Positions 17,159 to 27,434 of a DNA stretch of 64,000 nt are shown here, one piece after another. The stretch lies in assembly GCF_024721315.2 (NCBI RefSeq), contig NZ_JANFAK020000012.1, forward strand, positions 35,307 to 99,306. The letters run 5' to 3'. Within the stretch, counting starts at the first letter, position 1. Every line of letters starts with the position of its first letter. This DNA comes from Streptomyces sp. Isolate_45 (lineage in GTDB: Bacteria > Actinomycetota > Actinomycetes > Streptomycetales > Streptomycetaceae). Made by a program: the position numbers and the translations under genes. The notes beneath the pieces are model-generated. The model worked only from the letters and a program-made list of their open reading frames with translations. It was not told the DNA's origin and searched no databases.

Positions 17159-17602
17159 TCACAGCCGCCAGTACGCGCCCGCACGGGAATCGACGTGCAC
17201 CACGTGCCGGCCGACCCGCACCACGTGGTGGTCCGGGCCGGACCAGGAGCCGGTGGCTCCGTCGGCGCCGGGCAGCGGTGTCCAGACCTCCAGGAAGGTG
17301 CTGCCGTCCGGGTTGGTGCCCCGCTCGACGAGGTCGGCGCCGTCCCACCGGAGGGTGCCGGTGTCCTCGCCGGGCTCGCCCGTGAGGTGGTGGAAGCGCA
17401 CCTGGGAGCCGTCGAAGGAGGTCGTACCGGCGAAGCCCCGGCTGTCGGCGTAGTAGCGCCCGGCCTGCAGCCACACCACTTCACGGTCCTCGACGAGGGG
17501 TCCGCCGTCCCGGCTGATGCCGCGCCGGAGCCAGGCGCCGCGCTCGGGCGCCGGGACGCCGGGCCCGTCCGGGTGGCGGCCCGCCGGCTCAGGCCCGGTC
17601 AT
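17159..17602 (-). CDS. Hypothetical protein, 147 residues
   Basis: The product has no recognised family. It reads REVVWLQAGRYYADSRGFAGTTSFDGSQVRFHHLTGE, and later TLRWDGADLVERG and HVVRVGRHVVHVDSRAGAYWRL, so it is rich in beta strands and aromatic residues, like a small beta-barrel that could bind a ligand. It has no signal peptide or cysteine. Its start overlaps the end of the Ohr gene by 14 bp, so the two are cotranscribed, which hints at a link to peroxide or stress physiology. Confidence 0.65.
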   Translation of the reverse strand: MTGPEPAGRHPDGPGVPAPERGAWLRRGISRDGGPLVEDREVVWLQAGRYYADSRGFAGTTSFDGSQVRFHHLTGEPGEDTGTLRWDGADLVERGTNPDGSTFLEVWTPLPGADGATGSWSGPDHHVVRVGRHVVHVDSRAGAYWRL

Positions 17603-18044
17603 GGGCGGCGGGGTCGTAGTCCACGGCCAGGAGCGTCAGCGGTACGTTGCCGCGCACCGCCTGCGCGTACGGGCAGACCGCGTCGGCCCGGTGCAGCAGG
17701 GGCTGGAGGTCCGCCGCCGCCCACCCCGGCAGGCTCACGGTGAGGGCGACCGCCAGGCCGTAGCCGGCGGGCGTGTCCGTGGTGCCGAGCCGCACCTCGC
17801 AGGCCACGTGCGCGGCCGAGGCGTCCGCCCCGTACTCGGCGGCGACCTCGGCGAGCGCGGAGGTGAAGCAGGCGGCGAAACCGGCTGCGAACAGTTGTTC
17901 GGGATTGGTGGCGCCGGGCACCTTCTTGCGCGGCGGGGCCAGACGGAGGTCCAGGCGCCGGTCATCCGTGCGGACGGAGCCGGTACGGCCCCCGACGGCG
18001 TGCGCGGTCGTCTCGTACAGGGTGCTGGTGAGTGGCACGGCCAT
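17589..18044 (-). CDS. ohr: Organic hydroperoxide resistance protein (Ohr/OsmC family)
   Basis: This 151-residue protein has the two catalytic cysteines of Ohr: one in AAGFAACFTSAL and one in ADAVCPYAQAVRGN. The start LYETTAHAVGGRTGSV and the partner residues GATNPEQLFAAG are also typical. Ohr reduces organic peroxides with dithiol cofactors; with two cysteines it is an Ohr rather than OsmC itself. It is the first gene of a pair with the 147-residue unknown. No OhrR-type repressor gene is adjacent, and I see no clear OhrR palindrome in the 548-bp upstream gap. Confidence 0.88.
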   Translation of the reverse strand: MAVPLTSTLYETTAHAVGGRTGSVRTDDRRLDLRLAPPRKKVPGATNPEQLFAAGFAACFTSALAEVAAEYGADASAAHVACEVRLGTTDTPAGYGLAVALTVSLPGWAAADLQPLLHRADAVCPYAQAVRGNVPLTLLAVDYDPAAHDRA

Positions 18045-18482
18045 GGCGTTCGGCCCATCTCGCTCGACGAGGACGCTGCCCGGGTTCGGACAGCGGACGG
18101 CGCCGCTCGTGCGGCACCTCGCGCGTCGTCGTGCGTAACCGGGTACGGCGCATCTCGTCCGGGGCCGCGGGTCCGGCCGCCGGAAAATCTAGCAACGGCG
18201 GCCGGACGCCGGGGAAGGGCCGACGGTGACCTTCCTCACCCGCCGCCGACCCGCCCGCGCCCAGGAAGTCCGGGTCGGTGGCTGCTGCGGTACGCCCCGG
18301 CGCCCGTTCGGGTCCGGATTTCACCCGGTCGGGCCAGGCGGGATCGGTCGGCGCGGATCTCCGCGGCGAGCCCGCGGCGGAGGGCGCCGCCGTCGCGTCC
18401 GGGGCGCCACGGGCCCGACGGGATCCGTACGGAAACGGCCCGCGCCCGGCGGGCTCCGCACGGGGCACACGCCTGCCCAGGA
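18045..18482. other. Intergenic region between divergent ohr and glgX
   Basis: This stretch holds only out-of-frame readings and GC-rich filler. I find no gene or convincing motif here. The glgX-proximal part of the gap (18483-18592) carries the dyads listed separately. Confidence 0.4.
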
Positions 18483-18545
18483 CCTGTCGTCGAACTCCCG
18501 TCGTCGCCCGGAGGGCGGCCTCGCGGACGGGAGGTTGACGACAGG
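18483..18545. promoter_or_regulatory. Long inverted repeat upstream of glgX
   Basis: The arms 18483-18497 (CCTGTCGTCGAACTC) and 18531-18545 (GAGGTTGACGACAGG) match at 13 of 15 positions and include a perfect 9-bp core. They are 33 bp apart. It could bind a regulator at two half-sites or form a hairpin. Confidence 0.4.
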
Positions 18546-18550
18546 CCCAA

Positions 18551-18575
18551 GGACGGGGCGCACGGCGCCCCGTCC
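18551..18575 (+). promoter_or_regulatory. Perfect 11-bp dyad over the glgX promoter
   Basis: GGACGGGGCGC-ACG-GCGCCCCGTCC lies 18-42 bp upstream of the glgX ATG. If glgX is leaderless (next entry), this palindrome covers the -35/spacer region, a classical repressor site. If it is transcribed, it is a strong leader hairpin instead. Confidence 0.5.
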
Positions 18576-18581
18576 CATGTT

Positions 18582-18587
18582 TACCTT
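18582..18587 (+). promoter_or_regulatory. Putative leaderless -10 box for glgX
   Basis: TACCTT is followed by five C and then the ATG at 18593, which places the start of transcription at about the A of the ATG. There is no purine-rich ribosome-binding site in front of glgX, which supports leaderless expression. Confidence 0.4.
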
Positions 18588-18592
18588 CCCCC

Positions 18593-20716
18593 ATGGATAT
18601 CTCCGCGGGACGTCCGTACCCGCTCGGCGCGACCCACGACGGCTCGGGAACGAACTTCGCCCTCTTCTCCGACTGCGCGCAGAAGGTGGAGCTCTGTCTC
18701 ATCGGCGAGGACGGCGGCGAGCAGCGGATCGCGCTTCCGGAGGTGGACGGTGGCGTGTGGCACGGCCGGGTGGCCGGCGTCGGCCCCGGGCAGCGGTACG
18801 GCTACCGCGTCCACGGACCCTGGAACCCCGACGAGGGCCTGCGGTGCAATCCCGCCAAGCTGCTGCTCGACCCCTACGCGCGGGCGATCGACGGCCAGGT
18901 CGACGGCGATCCCTCCCTGAACGGGCACTCCACGGCGGACCCGGGCCGTCCGGACGACCGCGACAGCCTGGGCCACGTCCCGCTCGGCGTCGTGACGGGC
19001 GGGGAGTTCGACTGGGAGGGCGACCGCCCACCGGGCCACGCGTTCCACGACTCCGTGATCTACGAAGCTCACGTGAAGGGGCTGACCTTCCGCCACCCGG
19101 AGGTGCCGGAGGAACTGCGGGGCACGTACGCGGGGGTCGCGCACCCGGCCGTCGTCCAACACCTCCTGGCGCTCGGCGTCACCGCCCTCGAACTCATGCC
19201 GGTGCACCAGTTCACCCAGGACGGCTTCCTCACCGACCGGGGCCTGTCGAACTACTGGGGCTACAACACCATCGGCTTCTTCGCCCCCCACCATGCCTAC
19301 GCGGCCGCGGGGAGCCTCGGGGGCCAGGTCTCCGAGTTCAAGACGATGGTCAAGGAGCTGCACCGGGCGGGCATCGAGGTCATTCTCGACGTGGTCTACA
19401 ACCACACGGCCGAGGGCAACGAGCAGGGGCCCACCCTGTCCTTCCGGGGCATCGACAACCCCTCCTACTACCGCCTGGTCGACGACAGCCCCGCCCATTA
19501 CTTCGACACCACGGGCACCGGCAACAGCCTCCTGATGCGACACCCAGCCGTCCTTCAGCTGATCATGGACTCGCTGCGGTACTGGGTCACCGAGATGCAC
19601 GTGGACGGTTTCAGGTTCGACCTCGCGGCCACCCTGGCCCGCCAGTTCCACGACGTCGACAAGCTCTCCGCCTTCTTCGACATCGTCCACCAGGATCCGG
19701 TCATCAGTCGGGTCAAGCTCATCGCCGAGCCCTGGGACATCGGGGAGGGCGGCTATCAGGTCGGGAACTTCCCCGCCCTGTGGAGCGAGTGGAACGGGCG
19801 CTACCGCGATGCCGTCCGCTCCTTCTGGCGGGGGGACGAAGCCTCCCTGCCGGAGTTCGCCGCCCGCATCGCCGGCTCCGCCGACCTGTACCAGTCCGAC
19901 CGCAGACGCCCCCGCGCCGGCATCAACTTCATCACCGCGCACGACGGTTTCACCCTGCGCGACCTGGTTTCCTACAACGACCGCCACAACGAGGCCAACG
20001 GCGAGGACGGCCGCGACGGCGACGCCGACAACCGGTCCTGGAACTGCGGTGCGGAGGGCCCCAGCGACGACGAGGGGATCCGCCGCCTGCGGGCACGGCA
20101 ACAGCGCAACATGATGGCGACCCTCTGTCTGTCCCTGGGCGTGCCCATGATCGCCCACGGTGACGAGCTGGGCCGCACCCAGGACGGCAACAACAACGTC
20201 TACTGCCAGGACAACGAACTCGCCTGGGTGGACTGGGGCCTCGGCGCGGAGCACGCCGAGCTGCTGGCGTTCACCCGCAGGGCACTGGCCCTGCGGCGCG
20301 CGCAACCCGTCCTGCGCAGACGGCGCTTCCCGCAGGGCGCTCCCACGGACGCGGCCGCGCCGGTCGCCGACATCGTCTGGCTCGGGCCGGACGGCATGAG
20401 CATGACGCCGGAGGACTGGGACCGGCCCGACGCGCGCCGCATCGGCGTCTACCTCTGCGGGGACAACCTCACGGCGGACGGCGGCGACGCGGCCGGCGCG
20501 CGGCCGGACTCGCTGCTGCTGATGTTCAACGCCTCGGCCGAGGACACCTCCTACCGGCTTCCGCCCGCCGCCTACGGGGAGACCTGGACGGTGGCCCTGG
20601 ACACCGCCCTCGACGGTGACGACGCGCAGGACGAGATCGAGATCAAGGCGACGGCGACGACCGTACTGACCGCCCGCAGCATGCGGGTCCTGCGCCGCCC
20701 GGCCAGGAGGGCCTGA
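18593..20716 (+). CDS. glgX: Glycogen debranching enzyme GlgX (isoamylase type)
   Basis: This 707-residue protein has an N-terminal CBM48 domain (about 1-120: PYPLGATHDGSGTNFALFS), a GH13 TIM barrel and a C-terminal beta domain. Catalytic residues are visible: nucleophile Asp343 in DGFRFDLA, acid Glu379 in IAEPWD and Asp451 in ITAHDGFTLRDL. YNHTAEGNEQGPTLSFRGIDN is the GlgX signature. The enzyme hydrolyses alpha-1,6 branches of glycogen after phosphorylase action. Length is as usual for the family. It stands alone, without other glg genes nearby, so it may be a second copy. The upstream dyads point to specific regulation. Confidence 0.92.
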   Translation: MDISAGRPYPLGATHDGSGTNFALFSDCAQKVELCLIGEDGGEQRIALPEVDGGVWHGRVAGVGPGQRYGYRVHGPWNPDEGLRCNPAKLLLDPYARAIDGQVDGDPSLNGHSTADPGRPDDRDSLGHVPLGVVTGGEFDWEGDRPPGHAFHDSVIYEAHVKGLTFRHPEVPEELRGTYAGVAHPAVVQHLLALGVTALELMPVHQFTQDGFLTDRGLSNYWGYNTIGFFAPHHAYAAAGSLGGQVSEFKTMVKELHRAGIEVILDVVYNHTAEGNEQGPTLSFRGIDNPSYYRLVDDSPAHYFDTTGTGNSLLMRHPAVLQLIMDSLRYWVTEMHVDGFRFDLAATLARQFHDVDKLSAFFDIVHQDPVISRVKLIAEPWDIGEGGYQVGNFPALWSEWNGRYRDAVRSFWRGDEASLPEFAARIAGSADLYQSDRRRPRAGINFITAHDGFTLRDLVSYNDRHNEANGEDGRDGDADNRSWNCGAEGPSDDEGIRRLRARQQRNMMATLCLSLGVPMIAHGDELGRTQDGNNNVYCQDNELAWVDWGLGAEHAELLAFTRRALALRRAQPVLRRRRFPQGAPTDAAAPVADIVWLGPDGMSMTPEDWDRPDARRIGVYLCGDNLTADGGDAAGARPDSLLLMFNASAEDTSYRLPPAAYGETWTVALDTALDGDDAQDEIEIKATATTVLTARSMRVLRRPARRA

Positions 20717-20777
20717 TCCCGGCCCGGCGGCCCGACCGACCGCCGACGCACGCGGATCCGGCCCGTGATCAGCGGGA

Positions 20778-20783
20778 TAGGGT
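20778..20783 (+). promoter_or_regulatory. Leaderless-type -10 box for cbiZ
   Basis: TAGGGT is followed by 5 nt and ATG 20789, so transcription would begin at the start codon. No ribosome-binding site precedes the ATG. No clear -35 is seen. Confidence 0.45.
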
Positions 20784-20788
20784 GCGGC

Positions 20789-21529
20789 ATGTCCAACGCG
20801 CCGCTCGACCTGTCCGCCCTGGAGCGCCTGCCGCTCCTCTCCCGCGTGGAGGACGGCCGGGTCCTGCCGATGCTCCTGTGGGTGCCCGGCCGGAGTCGTC
20901 GCATGATCTCCAGCGCCCCGCTGGGCGGAGGCATCGGAGAGCGCCGGTGGGTGCTCAACGCCCAAGTGGCCCACGGATACCGGCGGATGGATCCGGACGT
21001 CCACCTCGCCGGACTCGCGGCGCGGGCCGGGGCACCGGGGTCGGGCGTGGGCCTCATGACGGCCGCCCCGGTCGCCGATCACGGCGTCGCCTCGGACGGG
21101 GGCGTGCGGGCCCTGGCGTCCGCCGGACTCGGGGTGCGGGGTTGGGCCGCCTACCCGGCCCCGGGCGTCCCGGGGCCGAGACCGGCGGGGACGATCAACA
21201 TCGTCGTGTCCGTGCCCGTCGCCCTCTCCGACGCGGCCCTGGTCAACGCGGTCGCCACGGCCACCGAGGCCAAGGTCCAGGCCCTGCGCGACGCGGGCGT
21301 GGACGCCTCCGGTACGCCGACCGATGCCGTGTGCGTCGCCGCGCTGCGGCCCTCGGACGGGCATCCGGCCGAACCCTTCGCCGGCCCGCGGTCGGTCTGG
21401 GGGGCGCGGCTGGCCCGGGCCGTGCACGGGGCCACCTACCAGGCGTGTCTGCGGAGCGAGAGCCCCGGGCGGCTCCTCGCTCCGGGAGGGACGGGGAACC
21501 GCTCGGGGGGCCGCGTCAGCGGTGGGTGA
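20789..21529 (+). CDS. cbiZ: Adenosylcobinamide amidohydrolase CbiZ
   Basis: This 246-residue protein has the CbiZ hallmarks [49 protein letters not shown] and [11 protein letters not shown]. CbiZ removes the aminopropanol side chain from adenosylcobinamide to give adenosylcobyric acid, so that foreign or incomplete corrinoids can be salvaged into vitamin B12. It lacks the CobC/CobS-type fusions seen in some bacteria. Its end overlaps the last gene of the valine operon by 14 bp in convergent orientation. A cobalamin riboswitch lies 5.7 kb away at the head of that operon. The role in corrinoid salvage is family knowledge. Confidence 0.85.
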   Translation: MSNAPLDLSALERLPLLSRVEDGRVLPMLLWVPGRSRRMISSAPLGGGIGERRWVLNAQVAHGYRRMDPDVHLAGLAARAGAPGSGVGLMTAAPVADHGVASDGGVRALASAGLGVRGWAAYPAPGVPGPRPAGTINIVVSVPVALSDAALVNAVATATEAKVQALRDAGVDASGTPTDAVCVAALRPSDGHPAEPFAGPRSVWGARLARAVHGATYQACLRSESPGRLLAPGGTGNRSGGRVSGG

Positions 21530-22301
21530 AGTCCGGGGACCTCTTGTCCACGAAGGCGCTCATGCCCTCCTTCTGGTCGGCGGTGGCGAAGACGGCGTGG
21601 AAGAGGCGGCGTTCGAAGCGGACGCCTTCGGCGAGGGTCGTCTCGAAGGCCCGGTTCACCGCCTCCTTGGCCATCATCGCGACGGGCGCGGACATGCCGG
21701 CGACCGTTTCGGCGACGGCCAGGGCCTCGGCCATCAGTTGGTCGGCCGGGACGATGCGGGAGACGAGTCCGGCCCGCTCGGCCTCGGCGGCGTCCATGGT
21801 CCGGCCGGTGAGGCAGAGTTCCATGGCCTTGGCCTTGCCGACGGCCCGGGTGAGGCGCTGGGAGCCGCCGATGCCGGGGATGACGCCGAGTTTGATCTCG
21901 GGCTGGCCGAAGACGGCGGTGTCGGCGGCGAGGAGGATGTCGCAGAGCATGGCCAGTTCGCAGCCGCCGCCCAGGGCGTAGCCGGATACGGCGGCGACGG
22001 TGGGGGTGCGCAGGTTGCCCAGGCGGTCCCAGGCGGTGAACCAGTCGGTGAGGTACATGTCCATGTACCCCTGCGGCTGCATCTCCTTGATGTCCGCGCC
22101 CGCCGCGAAGGCCTTGGCGGAGCCGGTGAGGACGATGCACCCGACGTCCGGGTCCCGGTCGAGTGCCTCGGTCGCGGCCACGACCTCGTTCATCACCTGA
22201 AGGTTGAGCGCGTTGAGCGCCTTCGGCCGGTTGAGGGTGAGGAGGGCGCTGCGGCCCTTGCGCTCGACGAGGATCGTCTCGTGGTCGGTGGTCCCGGTCA
22301 C
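21516..22301 (-). CDS. echA: Enoyl-CoA hydratase (valine pathway)
   Basis: This 261-residue crotonase begins at GTG 22301, which overlaps the mmsB stop (GTGA). The oxyanion-hole and catalytic stretches are [26 protein letters not shown] and [16 protein letters not shown], and they contain the two Glu expected of true hydratases. In this operon it should hydrate methacrylyl-CoA to 3-hydroxyisobutyryl-CoA. It is the fifth and last gene, and its 3' end overlaps cbiZ. The pathway is inferred from context: the family alone would also fit general beta-oxidation. Confidence 0.88.
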   Translation of the reverse strand: MTGTTDHETILVERKGRSALLTLNRPKALNALNLQVMNEVVAATEALDRDPDVGCIVLTGSAKAFAAGADIKEMQPQGYMDMYLTDWFTAWDRLGNLRTPTVAAVSGYALGGGCELAMLCDILLAADTAVFGQPEIKLGVIPGIGGSQRLTRAVGKAKAMELCLTGRTMDAAEAERAGLVSRIVPADQLMAEALAVAETVAGMSAPVAMMAKEAVNRAFETTLAEGVRFERRLFHAVFATADQKEGMSAFVDKRSPDFTHR

Positions 22302-23215
22302 GGGGTGGTTCCCTTCGGTGCCTCGGTCGCCGCGTCCCGCAGGACGTGGACGATTGCGGAGAAGTCCTGGGTGGCGCCGCTCGCCTCGGCGAACGCGGCG
22401 TACATGTCGGCCGCGCGCAGGCCGAGGCCGGCTTCGATGCCGCCGGCCCGCAGGGCGTTGGCGGCGAGGCCGAGGTCCTTGGCCATGAGCGGGGCGGCGA
22501 ATCCGGGTCGGTAGTCGCGGTTGGCGGGACTGGCCGGGACCGGTCCGGGGACGGGGCAGTTGGTGGTGAGCGCCCAGCACTGGCCGGAGGCGGTGGAGGC
22601 GACGTCGTACAGGGCCTGGTGGGAGAGGCCCAGGCTTTCGCCGAGGACGAAGGCCTCGCTGACGGCGATCATCGAGATGCCGAGGATCATGTTGTTGCAG
22701 ATCTTCGCGGCCTGGCCCGCTCCCGGGCCCCCGCAGTGCACCGTCTTCTTCCCCATGGCCGACAACAGGGGTTCGGCCTCGGCGAACTCCGCCTCGCCGC
22801 CGCCCGCCATGAAGGTGAGGGTCGCCGCTTCGGCGCCCATCACCCCGCCCGATACGGGTGCGTCCAGCGCCCGTTGCCCGGCGCCGGCGGCCGCCTCGTG
22901 GGCGGCTCGGGCGTCGGCGACGTCGATGGTGGAACAGTCGACGAACAGGGTGCCGGGCTTGGCTGCCGCCAGCAGGCCCTCGTCTCGGTAGAGGGCCAGG
23001 ACGTGCCGCCCGGCGGGGAGCATGGTGATCACCACGTCCGCCTCGGCGGCGGCCACCGGCGCGGAGTCCACGATCTCCACCCCGGCCGTCGAGGCCGCGG
23101 CCAGGGCGTCCGGGGCCAGGTCGAAACCGAGGACGCGGTGGCCGGCCGCGACGAGGTTGGCGGCCATCGGGCCGCCCATGTGGCCGAGGCCGACGAAAGC
23201 GATGACGGTGGTCAC
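22298..23215 (-). CDS. mmsB: 3-hydroxyisobutyrate dehydrogenase
   Basis: This 305-residue protein starts [21 protein letters not shown], an NAD-binding Rossmann fold, and has the family loops [28 protein letters not shown] and the catalytic Lys in [12 protein letters not shown]. It oxidises 3-hydroxyisobutyrate to methylmalonate semialdehyde with NAD. It starts at a GTG overlapping the previous gene's stop and ends overlapping the next start, so it is tightly coupled in the valine operon. Length is normal for the family. Confidence 0.92.
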   Translation of the reverse strand: MTTVIAFVGLGHMGGPMAANLVAAGHRVLGFDLAPDALAAASTAGVEIVDSAPVAAAEADVVITMLPAGRHVLALYRDEGLLAAAKPGTLFVDCSTIDVADARAAHEAAAGAGQRALDAPVSGGVMGAEAATLTFMAGGGEAEFAEAEPLLSAMGKKTVHCGGPGAGQAAKICNNMILGISMIAVSEAFVLGESLGLSHQALYDVASTASGQCWALTTNCPVPGPVPASPANRDYRPGFAAPLMAKDLGLAANALRAGGIEAGLGLRAADMYAAFAEASGATQDFSAIVHVLRDAATEAPKGTTP

Positions 23216-24288
23216 CAGGGCACCTCCTGGAAGGCATCGGGGGCGGCGACGGCCGGCTCGCTGTCGTCGTCGAGCGGTGCGAAGTAGCGGGCCGTGTCGG
23301 CCTCCGTCACGTCGGAGAGCCGGGCGGGCGACCAACGGGGGTTGCGGTCCTTGTCGATGACCTGGGCACGGATGCCCTCGACGAGGTCGGGCGAGGACAG
23401 GGCCGCGCAGGACACGCGGTACTCCTGTTCCAGCACCCGTTCCAGCGGCCCGAGGCCGCGGGCCCGGCGCAGCGCGGCCAGGGTGACCTTCAGGGCGGTG
23501 GGAGACTTCGTGGCCAAGGTGGCCGCCGCCTGCTTCGCCGCCGGGTCGTCGGCGGCGAGGAGCCGGTCGATCACCTCCTCCACGGTGTCGACCGCGTAGC
23601 AGTGGTCGATCCACTCGCGGTGGGAGCCGAGCTCCCCGGCGGGGGCCGGACCCACGTGCGCGGCGAGGGCGTCGTGCACGCGGCCGTGGGCGAGGTCCGC
23701 GACCAGCGCTCCGAGCCGTTCGGCGGGTACGAAGTGGTCGGCGAGGCCGCAGAGCAGCGCGTCGGCGGCGCCGACCGGCGCGCCCGTCAGGGCCAGGTGG
23801 GTGCCCAGTTCGCCGGGTGCCAGGGCGAGGAGGTAGGTGCCGCCGACGTCGGGGACGAATCCGATGCCGGTCTCGGGCATGGCGACCCGGGAGCGTTCGG
23901 TGACGATCCGGACCGAGCCGTGGGCGGAGATGCCGACGCCGCCGCCCATGACGATGCCGTCCATGAGGGCGACGTACGGTTTCGGATAGCGGGCGATCAG
24001 CGCGTTGAGCCGGTACTCGTCGCGCCAGAAGGCCGCCGAGGCGGTGCCTCCCGTGCGGGCGTCCTCGTGGATCGCCCGGATGTCGCCGCCGGCACAGAGC
24101 CCGCGCTCCCCCGCCCCGGAGATCACCACCGTCCGCACCGCGGGGTCGTCGCGCCAGGCCGTCAGGGCTTCCTCGATGCGCAGCACCATGGAGTGGCTGA
24201 GGGCGTTGAGGGCCTTGGGGCGGTTGAGGACCAGCCGGCCGGCCCCGCCCTCCACCCGGACGAGGACGTCGTCCTCCTCCCCGCTCAT
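23212..24288 (-). CDS. 3-hydroxyisobutyryl-CoA hydrolase
   Basis: This 358-residue crotonase-fold protein is longer than a hydratase, as usual for this hydrolase. [29 protein letters not shown] and [19 protein letters not shown] are its signature blocks. It releases free 3-hydroxyisobutyrate from the CoA ester, a step that avoids build-up of reactive methacrylyl-CoA. It overlaps both neighbours by 4 bp (ATGA at its start, GTGA at its end). An older annotation style would call it enoyl-CoA hydratase; the order of genes supports the hydrolase. Confidence 0.88.
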   Translation of the reverse strand: MSGEEDDVLVRVEGGAGRLVLNRPKALNALSHSMVLRIEEALTAWRDDPAVRTVVISGAGERGLCAGGDIRAIHEDARTGGTASAAFWRDEYRLNALIARYPKPYVALMDGIVMGGGVGISAHGSVRIVTERSRVAMPETGIGFVPDVGGTYLLALAPGELGTHLALTGAPVGAADALLCGLADHFVPAERLGALVADLAHGRVHDALAAHVGPAPAGELGSHREWIDHCYAVDTVEEVIDRLLAADDPAAKQAAATLATKSPTALKVTLAALRRARGLGPLERVLEQEYRVSCAALSSPDLVEGIRAQVIDKDRNPRWSPARLSDVTEADTARYFAPLDDDSEPAVAAPDAFQEVPW

Positions 24289-25432
24289 CGCAGAGCCTCC
24301 GTCAGGCCGCGGGCGACGATGACGCGCATGATCTCGTTGGTCCCTTCCAGGATCTGGTGCACACGGAGATCGCGGACGATCTTCTCGATGCCGTACTCGC
24401 TCAAATAGCCGTATCCGCCGTGGAGTTGGAGCGCCTCGTTGGCGACGGCGAAGCCGGTGTCGGTGGCGAACCGCTTGGCCATCGCGCACAGCTGCGCGCC
24501 CTGCGGGTCGGCGCGGTCCAGCGCCTCGGCGGCCGTACGGACCAGCGCGCGGGCGGCGGAGAGTTCGGTCGCCATGTCGGCGAGGCGGAACTGGAGCGCC
24601 TGGGCGTCCAGGAGCCGGGCCCCGAAGGCCTCCCGGTCCGCCAGGTACGCGAGGCTGCGGTCCAGCGCGCTCTGGGCGCCGCCCAGGGAGCAGGCGGCGA
24701 TGCCGAGGCGGCCGCCATTGAGGCCGTTCATGGCGATGCGGAAGCCGTCGCCCTCGGCGCCGAGCCGACGGTCGGCGGGGACGCGCACGCCGTCGAGGAC
24801 GACCTGCCGGGTGGGCTGGGCGTTCCAGCCCATCTTGTGCTCGTTGGGTCCGAAGGAGACCCCGGGGTCCTCGCGCTCGATGACGAACGCCGAGATCCCG
24901 CCGGACCCGCTCTCGCCCGTGCGGGCCATGACCACGTAGACGCCGGCGGCCCCGGCTCCGGAGATGAACTGCTTGACGCCGGTCAGGACGTAGTGTTCGC
25001 CGTCCCGTTCGGCACGGGTGCGCAGCGCGGCGGCGTCGGAGCCGGCGCCGGGCTCGGTGAGGCAGTAGCTGCCCAGGGTGGCGGCGGTGCACAGGCTCGG
25101 CAGCCAGCGGCGCCGCTGGGCGGCGTCCCCGTAGCGGTCGATCATCCAGGCGACCATGTTGTGGATGGAGAGGTAGCCGGCGATCGACGGGCAGCCGGTC
25201 GCCAGGGTCTCGAGGACGAGGACCCCGTCGGAGCGGGTGAGGCCGGAGCCGCCGTGCTCCTCGCGGACGTAGACGCCGCCGAGGCCGAGTGAGGCGGCCC
25301 GGCGGATGACGTCGACGGGGAAGTGCTTGGCCTGGTCCCAGGCGACGGCGTGGGGGGCCAACTGCTCCTGGGCGAAGTCGAGGGTGACCTCGGCGAGGGC
25401 GAGCTGGTCCTCGGTGAGGGTGGTCACGGCGT

Positions 25433-25436
<4 letters not shown>
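24285..25436 (-). CDS. Acyl-CoA dehydrogenase (isobutyryl-CoA dehydrogenase candidate)
   Basis: This 383-residue FAD enzyme has the standard acyl-CoA dehydrogenase layout: an all-alpha N-domain (GVYVREEHGGSGLTRSD), a beta domain (YCLTEPGAGSDAAALRT), and a C-domain ending LHGGYGYLSEYGIEKIVRDLRVHQILEGTNEI, where the catalytic Glu lies near the end. Among genes for isobutyryl-CoA breakdown it should convert isobutyryl-CoA to methacrylyl-CoA. It overlaps mmsA upstream and the hydrolase downstream by 4 bp each. Substrate is inferred from operon context; the family is certain. Confidence 0.9.
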
Positions 25437-26932
<1,496 letters not shown>

Positions 26933-27032
26933 CGAAGCCTGCTCTCGTCAGGTGAGGATCCGAGGAAGGCGCGGCGCGGGAGCGGTACGGCACCGATCGG
27001 GGTGCGGACCGCGGCTCCGACCGCGGGACAGG

Positions 27033-27049
27033 GAAGGCCCGGGGCCTTC
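27033..27049. terminator. Inverted repeat in the mmsA leader
   Basis: GAAGGCCC-G-GGGCCTTC is a perfect 8-bp inverted repeat (tip shortened in RNA) between the riboswitch and mmsA. It could be the hairpin through which the riboswitch acts, or a stand-alone terminator that would isolate it from mmsA. Confidence 0.4.
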
Positions 27050-27170
27050 GTCGAGTCACGAACGCGGGGGCAGGGCCTCGCCGTTCGGGTACTCCGCCGG
27101 ATCACCTGGGCCGTGGTCACGTACCGGTGCCATGCGTGTCAGCTCCATCCTCGTGGACAACACGGATCAC

Positions 27171-27324
27171 CCCGCGGCCGGTATCCTGACTCCCGGATCA
27201 ACGCGCGCTCTCCGGCCTTCCCGACGGATGGATTCCGTCAGTGGCCTGACCTGCTGAAGAGCGCACTTCCCGGTCACAGTGGCGGGACCGCGCCGGATTC
27301 ACACCGGCTTCCCTGCACCGCGGG
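27171..27324 (-). promoter_or_regulatory. Cobalamin (B12) riboswitch
   Basis: Read on the minus strand, this segment holds the conserved cobalamin aptamer parts in order: GGGAAGCCGGTG (complement of 27302-27313), GCGGTCCCGCCACTGT with the core GCCACTGT at 27276-27283, and the B12 box GAGTCAGGATACCGGCC (27176-27192). The closing stem P1 is a perfect pair, CCCGCGG (27318-27324) with CCGCGGG (27171-27177). The family represses expression when adenosylcobalamin is bound. The first gene downstream on this strand is mmsA, 240 bp away. Only a 25-codon frame (27136 region) lies between, so the valine operon is the apparent target. Confidence 0.9.
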
Positions 27325-27333
27325 CTTGCCACG

Positions 27334-27353
27334 AACATATAGTTGGACGTCCT
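27334..27353 (-). promoter_or_regulatory. Putative promoter and palindrome ahead of the riboswitch
   Basis: On the minus strand TATGTT (27339-27334) fits a -10 box about 10 nt before the aptamer. Just upstream is the palindrome GGACGTCC (27345-27352), flanked by TA-rich sequence that is rare in this genome. A regulator binding here would act on the riboswitch transcript. The VOC gene at 27435 is read the other way. Confidence 0.45.
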
Positions 27354-27422
27354 AGTAAGTCCACCCCCCACCCCCGGCGCGGCCGCGTGAAGAACCCCAC
27401 GGCGCCGGCCGGGTCCTGTTGG

Positions 27423-27428
27423 TACGGT
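27423..27428 (+). promoter_or_regulatory. Leaderless-type -10 box
   Basis: TACGGT, then 6 nt, then ATG 27435. This spacing places the transcription start on the start codon, and no ribosome-binding site is seen. Confidence 0.45.
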
Positions 27429-27434
27429 GCGCCG

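Noticed and set aside
27120..27160. Possible 25-codon peptide between the riboswitch and mmsA (MAPVRDHGPGDPAEY...)
   Set aside because: A GGAG precedes the ATG, but there is no recognisable family or hydrophobic part. It cannot be told from chance and is not listed as a gene.
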